A DNA stretch of 64,000 nt, taken from the NCBI RefSeq assembly GCF_003173575.1, contig NZ_QGNY01000003.1, positions 310,001 through 374,000 on the forward strand, written 5' to 3'. A model generated the notes under the pieces. The model searched no databases. It saw only the letters and a program-made list of their open reading frames with translations, and was not told the origin of the DNA. Position 1 is the stretch's first letter; each line of letters opens with the position of its first letter. Shown one piece after another: positions 34,059 to 43,194 of the stretch. Made by a program: the position numbers and the translations under genes. Origin of the DNA: Pedobacter paludis. GTDB lineage: Bacteria; Bacteroidota; Bacteroidia; Sphingobacteriales; Sphingobacteriaceae.

Positions 34059-34775
34059 TTAGGGTTTTAGTCTTACCAATTTTTCACCCTCCAATACAGG
34101 GATTGTTTTACAGATATTTAACTGCAGGCAAAAAACAACATCTTCTTCTATATTCAATTGCGCAAGTCTGTGGCTGTGTGAGGATTTATGTAGATATTTC
34201 CTTAAATCAGCTTTGGCTAAAGCGTACAGATCTTCGGCAGCTACGCTAGAATCATCATAATGCTCAAAGCTTTTACGTAGATTTTCTACCACTGCTCCGG
34301 CAAATAATGTATCTTCTAAATTAAACTGATCTTTCCAACCTGCGCACAATAAAAGCACATTTTTATTTTGGGCTTTTAAATAATCGCAAAGCGAATCGAG
34401 GTTTAAAAATGAGCCAATAACAACTTGATAAGCTCTTTTTTGGGCTAAATGTAGTGCTTTTGTTCCGTTGGTTGTGGTCAGTACAACTGTTTTCCCACCA
34501 ATTTTTTCTTTGGTGTAAGAGAAAGGAGAATTACCAAAATCATAACCTGCCACAACTTCTCCATTGCGTTCTGCCGCAAGTAAAAAACCCTTATCAGCGT
34601 AAGCTAAACAATCTTCAACATTGGCTACTGGAATTATGGCTTCTGCACCATTATCTATTCCATAAGTTATAGATGATGTTGCTCTTAAAATATCAATAAC
34701 CACTACAATGCTTTCCTCGATATCGTACAAATCGATTAGAGCAGGTGTTAAACAAACTTCTATTTTTTTTGACAC
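34059..34775 (-). CDS. comB: 2-phosphosulfolactate phosphatase
   Basis: 238 residues from GTG (VSKKIEVCLTPALIDLYD). An in-frame ATG at 34796 adds seven residues and is possible. ComB family: SIVVVIDILRATSSITYGID, GNSPFSYTKEKIGGKTVVLTTTNGTKALH, and LLCAGWKDQFNLEDTLFAGAVV. In methanogens it dephosphorylates 2-phosphosulfolactate in coenzyme M synthesis. In Bacteroidota the homologue may act in sulfolactate or sulfonolipid (capnine) metabolism, which would suit gliding bacteria, but that is inference. Co-directional with gcvT, 62 nt apart. Confidence 0.88.
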   Translation of the reverse strand: MSKKIEVCLTPALIDLYDIEESIVVVIDILRATSSITYGIDNGAEAIIPVANVEDCLAYADKGFLLAAERNGEVVAGYDFGNSPFSYTKEKIGGKTVVLTTTNGTKALHLAQKRAYQVVIGSFLNLDSLCDYLKAQNKNVLLLCAGWKDQFNLEDTLFAGAVVENLRKSFEHYDDSSVAAEDLYALAKADLRKYLHKSSHSHRLAQLNIEEDVVFCLQLNICKTIPVLEGEKLVRLKP

Positions 34776-34837
34776 AAGAAAAAAGGTTGAAGGCATAAGG
34801 TTAAAGTTTTGGGTGTTTCAGCCCTAAACCCTAAGCC

Positions 34838-35917
34838 CTATTTATAAAAAGGAAACTTAACAATTTTGGCCTTAATTGGCGTATTACGGATTAGAATGAA
34901 AACTTCAGAGCCTTCTTTAGCAAATTCTTTAGCAACATAACCCATACCAATGGCCTTTTGCAAGGATGGTGCCTGAGTACCCGAGGTTACTTTACCAATA
35001 ATATTTCCTTCAGCATCAGCAATTTCATAATCATGGCGAGGAATACCTCTATCAATCATTTCGAAACCAACTAATTTCTTTTGAATCCCAGCTTCTTTTT
35101 GCGCAAGTAAAGCTTCAGAGTTTGTGAAAGGTTTGGTAAATTTTGTAATCCAGCCTAAACCGGCCTCAATTGGCGAAGTTGTATCATCTATATCGTTGCC
35201 GTATAAACAGAAGCCCATTTCCAAACGTAAAGTATCACGGGCACCTAAACCAATCGGCTTAATGTTATACGCTTTACCTGCTTCGAAAATTGCATCCCAG
35301 ATTTTATCAGCGTGTTCGTTATCGAAGTAGATTTCAAAACCTCCAGCACCAGTATAACCTGTAGCCGAAATTACCACGTTATCTACTCCAGCAAAGTTAC
35401 CTTTAACAAAAGTATAGTATTCCATCGATGCCAAATCAACATCAGTTAAGGTCTGTAAAGCATCAGCAGCTTTTGGCCCCTGGATAGCCAAAAGAGATGT
35501 TTTATCAGAAATGTTGTGCATTTCAACACCTTTATCATTAAACTGCTGAATCCAGTTCCAGTCTTTTTCGATATTCGAGGCATTAACAACCAGCATATAA
35601 CTTTTCTCATCAATGCGATAAACCAAAAGGTCATCTACAATACCGCCATCTTTATTTGGCAGGCAAGAGTATTGAACTTTTCCATCATATAATTTTGATG
35701 CATCATTACTGGTTACACGTTGAATTAAATCTAAGGCATTTTCGCCCTTCAAAATAAATTCGCCCATGTGGCTAACATCAAAAACACCAACTCCATTACG
35801 AACAGTTGCATGTTCTGCGTTTATGCCCTCGTAAGTAACAGGCATATTGTAACCTGCAAATGGAACCATTTTAGCGCCTAAAGCGATGTGTTTTTCAGTT
35901 AATGCGGTGTTTTTCAT
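34838..35917 (-). CDS. gcvT: glycine cleavage system aminomethyltransferase (T protein)
   Basis: 359 residues from [28 protein letters not shown] start 21 nt upstream would lie inside the -7 box at 35936-35943, so it is rejected. Transfers the aminomethyl group from H protein to tetrahydrofolate, giving 5,10-methylene-THF and ammonia. Diagnostic parts: [51 protein letters not shown] with the catalytic Asp, and the C-terminal [16 protein letters not shown]. GcvH and GcvP are not in the window; lpdA at 0.6 kb would be the L protein. Confidence 0.96.
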   Translation of the reverse strand: MKNTALTEKHIALGAKMVPFAGYNMPVTYEGINAEHATVRNGVGVFDVSHMGEFILKGENALDLIQRVTSNDASKLYDGKVQYSCLPNKDGGIVDDLLVYRIDEKSYMLVVNASNIEKDWNWIQQFNDKGVEMHNISDKTSLLAIQGPKAADALQTLTDVDLASMEYYTFVKGNFAGVDNVVISATGYTGAGGFEIYFDNEHADKIWDAIFEAGKAYNIKPIGLGARDTLRLEMGFCLYGNDIDDTTSPIEAGLGWITKFTKPFTNSEALLAQKEAGIQKKLVGFEMIDRGIPRHDYEIADAEGNIIGKVTSGTQAPSLQKAIGMGYVAKEFAKEGSEVFILIRNTPIKAKIVKFPFYK

Positions 35918-35935
35918 TCTTCGTTTTCTTGCGGG

Positions 35936-35943
35936 CAAAAGTA
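35936..35943 (-). promoter_or_regulatory. -7 box of gcvT
   Basis: Minus-strand TACTTTTG, exact consensus, ends 18 nt before the gcvT ATG at 35917. Since it overlaps the longer ORF start at 35938, it decides in favour of the shorter protein. Confidence 0.6.
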
Positions 35944-36100
35944 CTAAGAAAAAGGCGAAATTTTACGGGAAATTTTGAAGGGAGTTGTAAAGATTTCGAA
36001 AATAAAATATCGCATTTAATGCTTGCATGGGTTTATTATGTTAAAGGGCAAAGCCTCTATTTTATCTCCATATTTCTTACGAAGATGAGCAGGCTTTCGA

Positions 36101-37303
36101 TTATGCACTTACCAAACCTTCGTAAATCTTCAACATTTTAGTCGTAATCAATTGGATTCCGTGATCATTCTCTACGGTTTTGCGAGCGTTATCGCCAATC
36201 TCCATCCATTTTTTTGGGTTGATGATGCACTGCAGTATAGAGCGGTAAAACTCATCCGCAGAATCTGCAATTAAAATATCATGCCCATGTTTGCAGTTTA
36301 TGCCTTCAGCGGCAGTAGTAGTGGCAATAATGCATTTTTTCATCGCCATACCTTCGATTATTTTCACCCGCATACCCGTTCCAGAAATCAAGGGAACAAT
36401 CATAATGGCTTTCGAATTCATAAATTCTATCGCGTCGAAAACTTCTCCTTCAACAATTAAATTATCAGAATCGTATTCGAAGAAATGCCTTTGCATATGT
36501 TTTCCTGCAATATAAAACCTCAAATCCTTGTTTAATTTTTCAATATCAGGCCAAATATCATCCAAAAACCATTCTAGCCCTTCTTGGTTGGGCCTCCAAT
36601 CCATCGCTCCTAAATGAAACAAGGTAGGGAAACTGGTTTTACTTTTATCAACCTTATACCGATCAAAATCTATAGCAACTGGGAAAACTGACATTGGTAT
36701 TTCGCAACCAAATCTTAAAATGCTTTGCCGATCGGGTTCGCTAATGGCAAATATTTGATGAAATCTGTTAATCTGATCTGTTTCGTAAGCTTTTAAACGT
36801 TGGGCAAGAAAGGCCAGATATTTTCTGCGAATTAAAAAACTTTCGGAATGAGAAAGTCTTTCCCATAAAGTAAATTCTATATTGTGCGCACGATAAATCA
36901 GCTTTGCGTTGCTGTTTTCTTTAACTACATCGAGGTAAGGAACTACAAAAAGTCCTTCAAATTGAATAATATCAAATACATTTTCACGTAAGATGTTTTC
37001 CAACTGCCGAGCGGCTTCTTCGCTGTAATATCTGGAAACGTTGTAAGATTCGTTGGTAAAAATATTAAAAAAAGCCGACCATACATTAACGCTTGTATCG
37101 AGTTCGTAGCTGTGGAAATTGATTTTGTCGAAAACCGGATCGTAAATTTCTTCTCTATCTATTCTGCCTTTTATGGGGTTTAGACTAAACAAAGTAATAT
37201 CTGCACCAAGTTGCAGCAGGCCTTTCATGGTATTGTAGACCACAATTGGATAACCACTATTTGGCGGAAAGGGAACCCGCTTAGTAATCAATAGAATCTT
37301 CAC
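36101..37303 (-). CDS. glycosyltransferase family 1/4 (GT-B)
   Basis: 400 residues from a GTG start (VKILLITKRVPFPPNSGYPIV), 22 nt after rnhB. An ORF upstream start inside rnhB adds a segment without family similarity. GT-B fold: N-terminal nucleotide-like PPNSGYPIVVYNTMKGLLQLG, middle RAHNIEFTLWERLSHSE, and C-terminal LGAMDWRPNQEGLEWFLDDIWP and PLISGTGMRVKIIEGMAMKKCIIATTTAAEGI, the usual donor-binding E-x7-E region. It resembles the TIGR03087-like sugar transferases. Acceptor unknown, cytoplasmic face of the inner membrane. Confidence 0.82.
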   Translation of the reverse strand: MKILLITKRVPFPPNSGYPIVVYNTMKGLLQLGADITLFSLNPIKGRIDREEIYDPVFDKINFHSYELDTSVNVWSAFFNIFTNESYNVSRYYSEEAARQLENILRENVFDIIQFEGLFVVPYLDVVKENSNAKLIYRAHNIEFTLWERLSHSESFLIRRKYLAFLAQRLKAYETDQINRFHQIFAISEPDRQSILRFGCEIPMSVFPVAIDFDRYKVDKSKTSFPTLFHLGAMDWRPNQEGLEWFLDDIWPDIEKLNKDLRFYIAGKHMQRHFFEYDSDNLIVEGEVFDAIEFMNSKAIMIVPLISGTGMRVKIIEGMAMKKCIIATTTAAEGINCKHGHDILIADSADEFYRSILQCIINPKKWMEIGDNARKTVENDHGIQLITTKMLKIYEGLVSA

Positions 37304-37325
37304 AATGTTGTGAAAATACGAAAAT

Positions 37326-37934
37326 TTAGGCGTTTTTTGAAAACAATTCCAGTTGAGGATCGCTAACGTTAAAAGTTTTGCGATGGAATGGCGATAAACC
37401 GATTTCGATAACGGCTTTACGGTGTGCAATTGTTGGATAACCTTTATTTTGTTGCCAGTTATAATGCGGGAAATCGATATGAAGATTGGTCATAAACTCA
37501 TCGCGGTGCGTTTTGGCCAAAATAGATGCCGCAGCGATGTTTAAATATTTCCCATCACCTTTTATAATACAGCTGTGTGGAATTTGGGGAAAGGCTTTAA
37601 ATCGGTTTCCATCAATTACCAGATACTGAGGCTGGGTATGCAATTTTTCAATCGCTCGGTGCATGGCTAAAAATGATGCATTTAAAATATTGATTCGATC
37701 GATTTCTTCATGATCGCAGGAGGCAACTGCCCATGCCAATGCTTCTCGTTCGATAATAGGGCGCAATTCATCACGCTGTTGATGGGTTAACTGTTTTGAA
37801 TCGTTTAAACCTTCAAATTTAAAATCCTTAGGTAAAATTACCGCAGCCGCGAAAACCGGTCCGGCAAGACATCCTCTTCCGGCCTCATCACAGCCAGCTT
37901 CTAAAAATTCTTCTTGATAACAGTTTAACAACAT
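37326..37934 (-). CDS. rnhB: ribonuclease HII
   Basis: 202 residues from [21 protein letters not shown]. An extended ORF begins 72 nt upstream but would cross the -7 box. It cuts RNA in RNA-DNA hybrids, including single ribonucleotides in DNA, using Mg2+/Mn2+. Catalytic acidic residues: DEAGRG (D16, E17), DGNRFK region and the later [17 protein letters not shown] motif. C-terminus [17 protein letters not shown] perfect -7 box lies 5 nt before the ATG, so its mRNA may be leaderless. Convergent/co-directional: the GT gene follows in the same direction. Confidence 0.95.
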   Translation of the reverse strand: MLLNCYQEEFLEAGCDEAGRGCLAGPVFAAAVILPKDFKFEGLNDSKQLTHQQRDELRPIIEREALAWAVASCDHEEIDRINILNASFLAMHRAIEKLHTQPQYLVIDGNRFKAFPQIPHSCIIKGDGKYLNIAAASILAKTHRDEFMTNLHIDFPHYNWQQNKGYPTIAHRKAVIEIGLSPFHRKTFNVSDPQLELFSKNA

Positions 37935-37939
37935 TGATG

Positions 37940-37947
37940 CAAATTTA
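37940..37947 (-). promoter_or_regulatory. -7 box of rnhB (candidate leaderless)
   Basis: Minus-strand TAAATTTG, exact TAnnTTTG, is separated from the rnhB ATG by 5 nt (CATCA). Confidence 0.5.
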
Positions 37948-38022
37948 AATATAAACGCTAGATTTTTGTTAAACGGATATAGATTGAGTAAATTAGTTTT
38001 AAACAATTAACCTAATAAACCG

Positions 38023-38622
38023 ATGCTCAAGTTCATTTGTATGCTATCACTTTTGTACCTAGTTAATTTCGCTAATGCACAGCAGACCCAAAGACATAAA
38101 CTAACGCTGGAAGAGTATGATGCTCAAATTCAAGCCAGTTCGAAATGCCTAAAGCGAAATACCTATTCAGTAGATAAAAGAAGATTAATGTTTCCATTTA
38201 AAGGCGCTACAAAAGTCTCCATTATTTCTTTCAGAGATACCACCTCATTCATGGTCAGTCGAATTCCTATCAAGGATGCTGTTTTAGACAGCGGTTTAGT
38301 GCTCGAAGAAAAAGTGCTTACCCAAAAAGAGGTAGATCAGTTAACCGATCTAATTTTTAATTATGGATTCAAAACCAAAATTAAGTACAGATTAATTACA
38401 AACTTCCAATGCTACGATCCGCACAACGGAATTCTTTTTTATGACGAGAATAAACATGTAAATAACTTCATTGAGATCTGTTTTGATTGCCAGAAGTTCA
38501 GATCAAATGTTGAAAAACTCAATCTTGGTGAAAATTGTACTGAAAAATTTACCCTATTAAAAAGTTTCTTTCTGAAAAATGGTGTGACCAAATTATCGAG
38601 CGAAGACATTTACACCAAATGA
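38023..38622 (+). CDS. exported hypothetical protein, 199 aa
   Basis: Not recognised. Signal peptide MLKFICMLSLLYLVNFANAQ, then a soluble domain with five cysteines in the mature part (ASSKCLKRN, FQCYDPHNG, FDCQKFRSN, and GENCTEKF) that could form disulfides in the periplasm. The middle FKGATKVSIISFRDTTSFMVSRIP and QLTDLIFNYGFKTKIKYRL predict mixed alpha/beta. Its stop overlaps the start of the TfoX-like gene by 4 nt (ATGA), so they are translationally coupled. Diverges from rnhB. Confidence 0.65.
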   Translation: MLKFICMLSLLYLVNFANAQQTQRHKLTLEEYDAQIQASSKCLKRNTYSVDKRRLMFPFKGATKVSIISFRDTTSFMVSRIPIKDAVLDSGLVLEEKVLTQKEVDQLTDLIFNYGFKTKIKYRLITNFQCYDPHNGILFYDENKHVNNFIEICFDCQKFRSNVEKLNLGENCTEKFTLLKSFFLKNGVTKLSSEDIYTK

Positions 38623-38990
38623 AGAAATACAATCATTTATTAGCCGACAGAATAGCCGAGAAATTAATGCAACTACCAAATGTTGAGGAGAAAGAGATGT
38701 TTGGTGGCTTAGTTTTTATGGTGGATGGAAAAATGTGCATCGGTGTAATGAAGGACAAAATCATGCTTAGGCTTGATCCAGAAACCATACCAACATTAGA
38801 AGATAAAGACGGCTGGGAGCAGATGGTAATGAAAACAACAGTAATGAAAGGTTATATCCTTGTCTCCGAAGATGTTGTAAATCAAAATAGGGAATTACAT
38901 TGGTGGTTGGATTTAGCTCTAGAATTTAATCCCTTTGCAAAAGCATCAAAGAAAAAGATAAACGTTAAATCGAAAAATCATTCTGATTAA
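38619..38990 (+). CDS. TfoX/Sxy family protein, N-terminal domain only
   Basis: 123 residues carrying TfoX_N: ADRIAEKLMQLPNVEEKEMFGGLVFMVDGKMCIGVM and KIMLRLDPETIP. In gammaproteobacteria TfoX/Sxy with a C-terminal domain induces competence; the short stand-alone N-domain is widespread in Bacteroidota and its role is unknown. Basic C-terminal tail KASKKKINVKSKNHSD. Coupled to the exported protein upstream by a 4-nt overlap. It shares its TTAA stop bases with the converging permease gene. Confidence 0.82.
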   Translation: MKKYNHLLADRIAEKLMQLPNVEEKEMFGGLVFMVDGKMCIGVMKDKIMLRLDPETIPTLEDKDGWEQMVMKTTVMKGYILVSEDVVNQNRELHWWLDLALEFNPFAKASKKKINVKSKNHSD

Positions 38991-40129
38991 ACAGTTACAT
39001 TCTGTCCTTTTACATCAAAAGCATCGCGTAATCCAATGGCCAAAACATTAAATGCGTAAACCGTAAGCATAATGGCTAATCCTGGCAGAATAGCCAGATA
39101 AGCGGCATCCATAATAATATAGCCATAATGTTCTTTAATCATACTTCCCCAGCTTGGCATGGGGGGTTGGGCACCAAAGCCCAAAAAACTCAACCCGGTT
39201 TCCAACAAAATGGCTGATGCAAAATTAGAAGAAGCAACCACTAAAATTGGCCCTGCTATGTTAGGCAAAATGTGTTTTATTATGGTTCTGGCGGTTCCGA
39301 AGCCTAATGCTCTCGCAGCCTCAACAAATTCTACTTCTTTTAAGGCCATTACCTGGCCACGCACCAATCTTGCAACATCAACCCAGGTAGATAATCCAAC
39401 GGCGATAAAGATTTGCCAAAATCCCTTTCCAAGTGCGAAAGATATTGCAATAACTAAAAGTAACGAGGGCAAAGACCAGACTACATTCATAAACCAGCTG
39501 ATTGCAGCATCTATCCGTCCTCCGAAATAACCTGCAACTGCGCCTAAGGTAACCCCGATAAATAGAGAAATTAGAACAGCCATTAATCCAACGGATAGGG
39601 AAACCCTGATACCTAAAATTAAACGGCTCAATAAGTCCCTTCCATAAATATCGGTGCCTAAAAGAAAAGTTTGAGTATAGATATTTTGTTCTTCGAAAAT
39701 GGCCTGTGGCGTTCCGATTTTAGAAGGCAATACACAACTTTGGCAGAGATCTTTTAATTCGTATTTGCGTTCTTCGGCTTTTTCATCCTCACCAATATAT
39801 TCCGTTACAAAGACATGATTATTTTCAATTCTATAAGATGTAATCGGAATGCTTTTAAAGTTTGGCTTTTGCCCGTTTAACATTCGCTCAAAAAAACCGA
39901 CTTTTTTAATATGATCGTAGCGCTCTATGATAAGAAACCTGAACTGAGTGCCAGGTTTCAATTTGGCAATTTGAACTCTCTGAACGTTTGCGCTCGGCGA
40001 ATCATCGGGCATAATTAAATAGCCCAAAATCCCCATCAACATTAATAATAAAATAAAAATCAGGCCACCAAAAGCGAATTTGTTCCGCTTAAACTTTAAC
40101 CAAACTTTTTTAGATGGGCTATTATCCAT
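38987..40129 (-). CDS. OppC/DppC-type ABC transporter permease, orphan
   Basis: 380 residues. N-terminal TM (FGGLIFILLLMLMGILGYLI), a long extracytoplasmic insert from about 45 to 135 before the core, then five TMs of BPD_transp_1. DppC signatures: FLLGTDIYGRDLLSRLILGIRVSLSVG and the EAA loop EAARALGFGTARTIIKHILPN. Expected to form half of an oligopeptide or nickel import pore with an OppB partner and ATPases, none of which are nearby. It is the last gene of an operon with GT2 and a flippase-like protein (1-nt overlap with GT2). Confidence 0.88.
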   Translation of the reverse strand: MDNSPSKKVWLKFKRNKFAFGGLIFILLLMLMGILGYLIMPDDSPSANVQRVQIAKLKPGTQFRFLIIERYDHIKKVGFFERMLNGQKPNFKSIPITSYRIENNHVFVTEYIGEDEKAEERKYELKDLCQSCVLPSKIGTPQAIFEEQNIYTQTFLLGTDIYGRDLLSRLILGIRVSLSVGLMAVLISLFIGVTLGAVAGYFGGRIDAAISWFMNVVWSLPSLLLVIAISFALGKGFWQIFIAVGLSTWVDVARLVRGQVMALKEVEFVEAARALGFGTARTIIKHILPNIAGPILVVASSNFASAILLETGLSFLGFGAQPPMPSWGSMIKEHYGYIIMDAAYLAILPGLAIMLTVYAFNVLAIGLRDAFDVKGQNVTV

Positions 40130-41265
40130 TATCTAACCATTCTGCCTTTCCAATTGTACTTCCCACTGTTTCCAGCAATGCCGATATAAACCATGTAAAG
40201 AACATGTAATACATTTAAAACAGGGATTAAAATAAGTAAGCTTCGGCGCTTTGCGAAACCTGTTACATCCCATAAAAATAGGGTTTCTAAAATCATTTTA
40301 ACCAATAACTGATAAAATGTGACGGTTAAAAACCCAGGAAAAAACAAGCCTGCTATAAAATTTCCGAGAATGCTTAAATTAAAGATCCAGATTAAAACCC
40401 CCAAAACTATAATTGCCTTATTTTTATAACGCGTACTCTTTGAGGCCCATCTTTTTCTTTGCTGGATAAAAGCACTCAGATTTTCCTTTGCGTGCGTATA
40501 TACAATTGCTTCTCTATTTTTAAGGAAACCGATTCGATCTGGATATTTAGCGGCAATTTTATGCAATAACAATTCATCATCTCCAGAAGCTAAATCGTCA
40601 ATGCCCTGAAAGCCCCCAACTTCGTAAAAGGTTTTTTTCTCGTATGCAAGATTGGCTCCATTACAGGTTGATGGTTGCTTGTTACCAATGGTAGACGCAC
40701 CTAAACCAATCAGATATAGAAATTCTAACGACTGTAATCTTTCGAAAAAGCTTTTCTCCTGAAAGTAGGCAACTGGAGAAGAAATCATTTTATAATCTTT
40801 TTCTTCATATAAACTTACAACTGTAGAAAGCCAGTTTTGACCCATTCTGCAATCTGCATCAGTGGTAATAATTAAGTCTCCAGTACAGGTTCCAATAGCA
40901 GTTTGAATCGCTTTTTTCTTATAGGAATTAAGTGCTCTATCTTCGTTAAGTTTAATTAACTTAACATTTCGATCTGAATAACCAAGCACAATATCTGCTG
41001 TTCGATCGGTAGAATGATCGTCGATTATGATAATCTCCGTTAATACTTTCGGATATTTCTGCGCAATTAAATCTTCGATGGTTTTGGTAATATTATCTTC
41101 TTCATCTCGAGCGGCAACAATAATCGAAACCTTCGTTTTTGGACCTAAATTTTTTGGGTTAAAGTAAATTAATTTATGCCAGCCTCTAATAAAACTTAAG
41201 ACCAAAAAACCATAAATTAAGGTTAATGCAGCAGATAATAGACTAATGAGTTTTAGGAGTTCCAA
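40129..41265 (-). CDS. family 2 glycosyltransferase, membrane-anchored
   Basis: 378 residues from TTG, overlapping the upstream gene by 23 nt. N-terminal TM, then a GT2 domain: TKVSIIVAARDEEDNITKTIEDL, nucleotide-binding IIDDHSTDRTADIVLGY, DxD-type TTDADCRMG, GGFQGIDDLASGDDELL, and Q-x-x-R-W as QQRKRWASKS. Two or three C-terminal TMs follow (about 285-345). Resembles processive polysaccharide or lipid-linked synthases of the cellulose/hyaluronan type. The TTG start and overlaps suggest translational coupling in the three-gene operon. Product unknown. Confidence 0.87.
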   Translation of the reverse strand: MELLKLISLLSAALTLIYGFLVLSFIRGWHKLIYFNPKNLGPKTKVSIIVAARDEEDNITKTIEDLIAQKYPKVLTEIIIIDDHSTDRTADIVLGYSDRNVKLIKLNEDRALNSYKKKAIQTAIGTCTGDLIITTDADCRMGQNWLSTVVSLYEEKDYKMISSPVAYFQEKSFFERLQSLEFLYLIGLGASTIGNKQPSTCNGANLAYEKKTFYEVGGFQGIDDLASGDDELLLHKIAAKYPDRIGFLKNREAIVYTHAKENLSAFIQQRKRWASKSTRYKNKAIIVLGVLIWIFNLSILGNFIAGLFFPGFLTVTFYQLLVKMILETLFLWDVTGFAKRRSLLILIPVLNVLHVLYMVYIGIAGNSGKYNWKGRMVR

Positions 41266-42241
41266 AAAAATTGAGTTTAAAAACGAAATAAGTGCCTAAT
41301 ATAGCAGGAATAATAATATTTATAAGCCAAATACTTGCGGTACATGCAATAACTGCCACATGCTGATCGGTTACATGCTTAAATAATTCTACAGCGGTAA
41401 CACTTCTTACGCCAACATCAAAAAGATCTAACGAGGGCAAAGCCGATTGGATTAAAAACAGCAAACAGGTCATCATCACAATATCTGCATAATGCAATCC
41501 GGGTACGAGCCACACAAATAATATAAAATATTGCGAGCTAAATACCATGTATCTCGCCAAACAGAAAAGGATAATTTTAAAAAGTTCGCCTTTTCTATAT
41601 CGGCCTAAAATATTATAAAATTTCTTGTATTTCCTTGTGAATTTGAAGGATAACAAAATGCCATTAAGCCATTGAATGTTGAAGTAGAAAACGATAAAAA
41701 ACAGACAAAAAGCCGAAGCCAAAACCACGACAGCTGTAAACATTAAATGATCTATCGGAATAAATCTATAGATAAAGAAACAAGCCGCAATTGCCCCAAA
41801 AACATTGGTTAAAACCAGCTGGCCAATGTTGCCAACCGTCATAGCTACAATACCAACAATTCTCCTTTTGGGTGATAAAAAGAAAACCCTTCCTCCATAT
41901 TCGCCCAATCGGTTTGGAGTAAAAATGGCTAAAGTTAAGCCGCAGAAAACAGATTCTATTGCCCGCCAAAAGCTGATACTTTCGATATGGCTCATCAATC
42001 TTTTCCACTTGGCAGCCTCCAAAAACCAGTTTACCAGCATCAATAAAAAAACAAATCCAATAACGCCTACAATTTCTGGCCATTGAATATCTTTTAATAG
42101 ACTCTCGAAATTTTGAAGATTTTTATTGGCTACAATTTTATGGTAGATAAACCAAAAGGCAAAAACTATTATTGCAGCTTTTATTAAGATTGATAATATT
42201 TTTTTGTGCTTAGCTGTCAAGATTTTCCTTTTAGTTTGCAA
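41243..42241 (-). CDS. lysylphosphatidylglycerol synthase TM-region/flippase-like protein
   Basis: 332 residues, start uncertain: no ATG before the first TM, so TTG at 42241 is used. Eight or so TM segments in the UPF0104/LPG_synthase_TM pattern: VGVIGFVFLLMLVNWFLEAAKWKRLM, AIESVFCGLTLAIFTPNRLGEYGGRVFFL (the TPNRLGEYGGR signature), and PSLDLFDVGVRSVTAVELF. The family lacks the MprF catalytic domain and may move lipid intermediates across the membrane. Heads an operon with GT2 and an ABC permease. Opposite ruvC, 20 nt away. Confidence 0.85.
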   Translation of the reverse strand: MQTKRKILTAKHKKILSILIKAAIIVFAFWFIYHKIVANKNLQNFESLLKDIQWPEIVGVIGFVFLLMLVNWFLEAAKWKRLMSHIESISFWRAIESVFCGLTLAIFTPNRLGEYGGRVFFLSPKRRIVGIVAMTVGNIGQLVLTNVFGAIAACFFIYRFIPIDHLMFTAVVVLASAFCLFFIVFYFNIQWLNGILLSFKFTRKYKKFYNILGRYRKGELFKIILFCLARYMVFSSQYFILFVWLVPGLHYADIVMMTCLLFLIQSALPSLDLFDVGVRSVTAVELFKHVTDQHVAVIACTASIWLINIIIPAILGTYFVFKLNFFGTPKTH

Positions 42242-42261
42242 ATATGCTTAATATTGCTGTA

Positions 42262-42849
42262 ATGTTGAACGAAAAAAAAGAACGCGTAATTATGGGCATC
42301 GATCCGGGTACGGCGGTGATGGGTTATGGCGTAATTTTAGAGAAGGGAAATAAAACAGAATTGATCAGTTTAGGCGTTGTAAAAATGACCCATTTGGATG
42401 ATCCGTTTTTAAAGCTTCAAAGAATTTTCGAAAAAACTGTAGTGCTTATTGATCAATACAAACCCGATGTGCTTGCCATTGAAGCTCCTTTTTATGGTAA
42501 AAACATTCAGGTACTCTTAAAGTTAGGAAGGGCTCAGGGGATTGCAATTGCGGCCGCACTATCTAGAAATATTTCAGTAACAGAGTATTCTCCTAGAAAA
42601 ATTAAACAATCCATTACAGGCAATGGCAATGCCACCAAAGAACAGGTTGCATCCATGTTGCAAAGATTACTGAATTTTAAGGAAACACCAGAATTTTTAG
42701 ATGCTACTGATGGATTGGCTGTTGCGATGTGTCACTCTTTTCAGAAAATTTCCACTGGAGGTAAATCCAAAACCTATTCTGGTTGGGAATCTTTTGTAAG
42801 CGATAATAAAACCAAGGTTAAAGGATTGGCAGTAAAGGTTAAGAAGTAA
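42262..42849 (+). CDS. ruvC: Holliday junction resolvase RuvC
   Basis: 195 residues from the ATG of MLNEKKERVIMGIDPGT; an ATG 18 nt earlier is also in frame. Dimeric nuclease that resolves Holliday junctions after RuvAB. Catalytic acidic residues: D in MGIDPGTAVMGYG, E in AIEAPFYGKN, and D/D in DATDGLAVAMCH. Basic C-terminal tail TKVKGLAVKVKK. RuvA and RuvB are not in this window. It ends 11 nt into the opposite gene, so the two 3' ends overlap. Confidence 0.95.
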   Translation: MLNEKKERVIMGIDPGTAVMGYGVILEKGNKTELISLGVVKMTHLDDPFLKLQRIFEKTVVLIDQYKPDVLAIEAPFYGKNIQVLLKLGRAQGIAIAAALSRNISVTEYSPRKIKQSITGNGNATKEQVASMLQRLLNFKETPEFLDATDGLAVAMCHSFQKISTGGKSKTYSGWESFVSDNKTKVKGLAVKVKK

Positions 42850-43168
42850 TACGAACGTTATTATGTTTTAAAACCTTGATACCAATAAATTGGATTAATA
42901 GGCTTATAGGGATAAGAAAAACTACGTTAAGAACTATAAAGCCGGCCTCCCCAGTATAACAGTTTCTCGGCTTATCATATGGAGCTGTAATTTCACTAAA
43001 CCAAAAAAAAGCAAAAGGCCAAATAAAAAGTATTAATGCAGTGGTTAGAAATGGAAATCCTACGTTCATTTTGCTACGGTTAATATTGCGATACCCCAGT
43101 GCTATTGGTACTACAAGGTAAGGTGCAAAAAATAAAATCAGAACCAATACAAACATCAGCATTTCCAT
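42839..43168 (-). CDS. small membrane protein, 109 aa
   Basis: Unrecognised. Three hydrophobic segments (about 4-27, 37-58 and 75-100): MLMFVLVLILFFAPYLVVPIALGY, FPFLTTALILFIWPFAFFWFS and FIVLNVVFLIPISLLIQFIGI. Between the second and third lies APYDKPRNCYTGEAGFI. Probably inner membrane. Immediately downstream of the DUF4349 gene on the same strand (26 nt), so perhaps co-transcribed. Confidence 0.6.
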   Translation of the reverse strand: MEMLMFVLVLILFFAPYLVVPIALGYRNINRSKMNVGFPFLTTALILFIWPFAFFWFSEITAPYDKPRNCYTGEAGFIVLNVVFLIPISLLIQFIGIKVLKHNNVRITS

Positions 43169-43194
43169 TTCTTATAATATTATGTTAATTGGTT

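Noticed and set aside
35918..35938. Upstream start for gcvT
   Set aside because: Lies inside the -7 box, so it could not be in the transcript; [10 protein letters not shown] is the conserved N-terminus.
37304..37429. Upstream extension of the glycosyltransferase into rnhB
   Set aside because: The extra 42 residues overlap rnhB in another frame and do not look like a GT-B N-terminus; the GTG at 37301-37303 begins the conserved KILLITKRVPFPP strand.
37935..38006. Upstream extension of rnhB
   Set aside because: It would begin beyond the exact -7 box and adds residues absent from RNase HII proteins.
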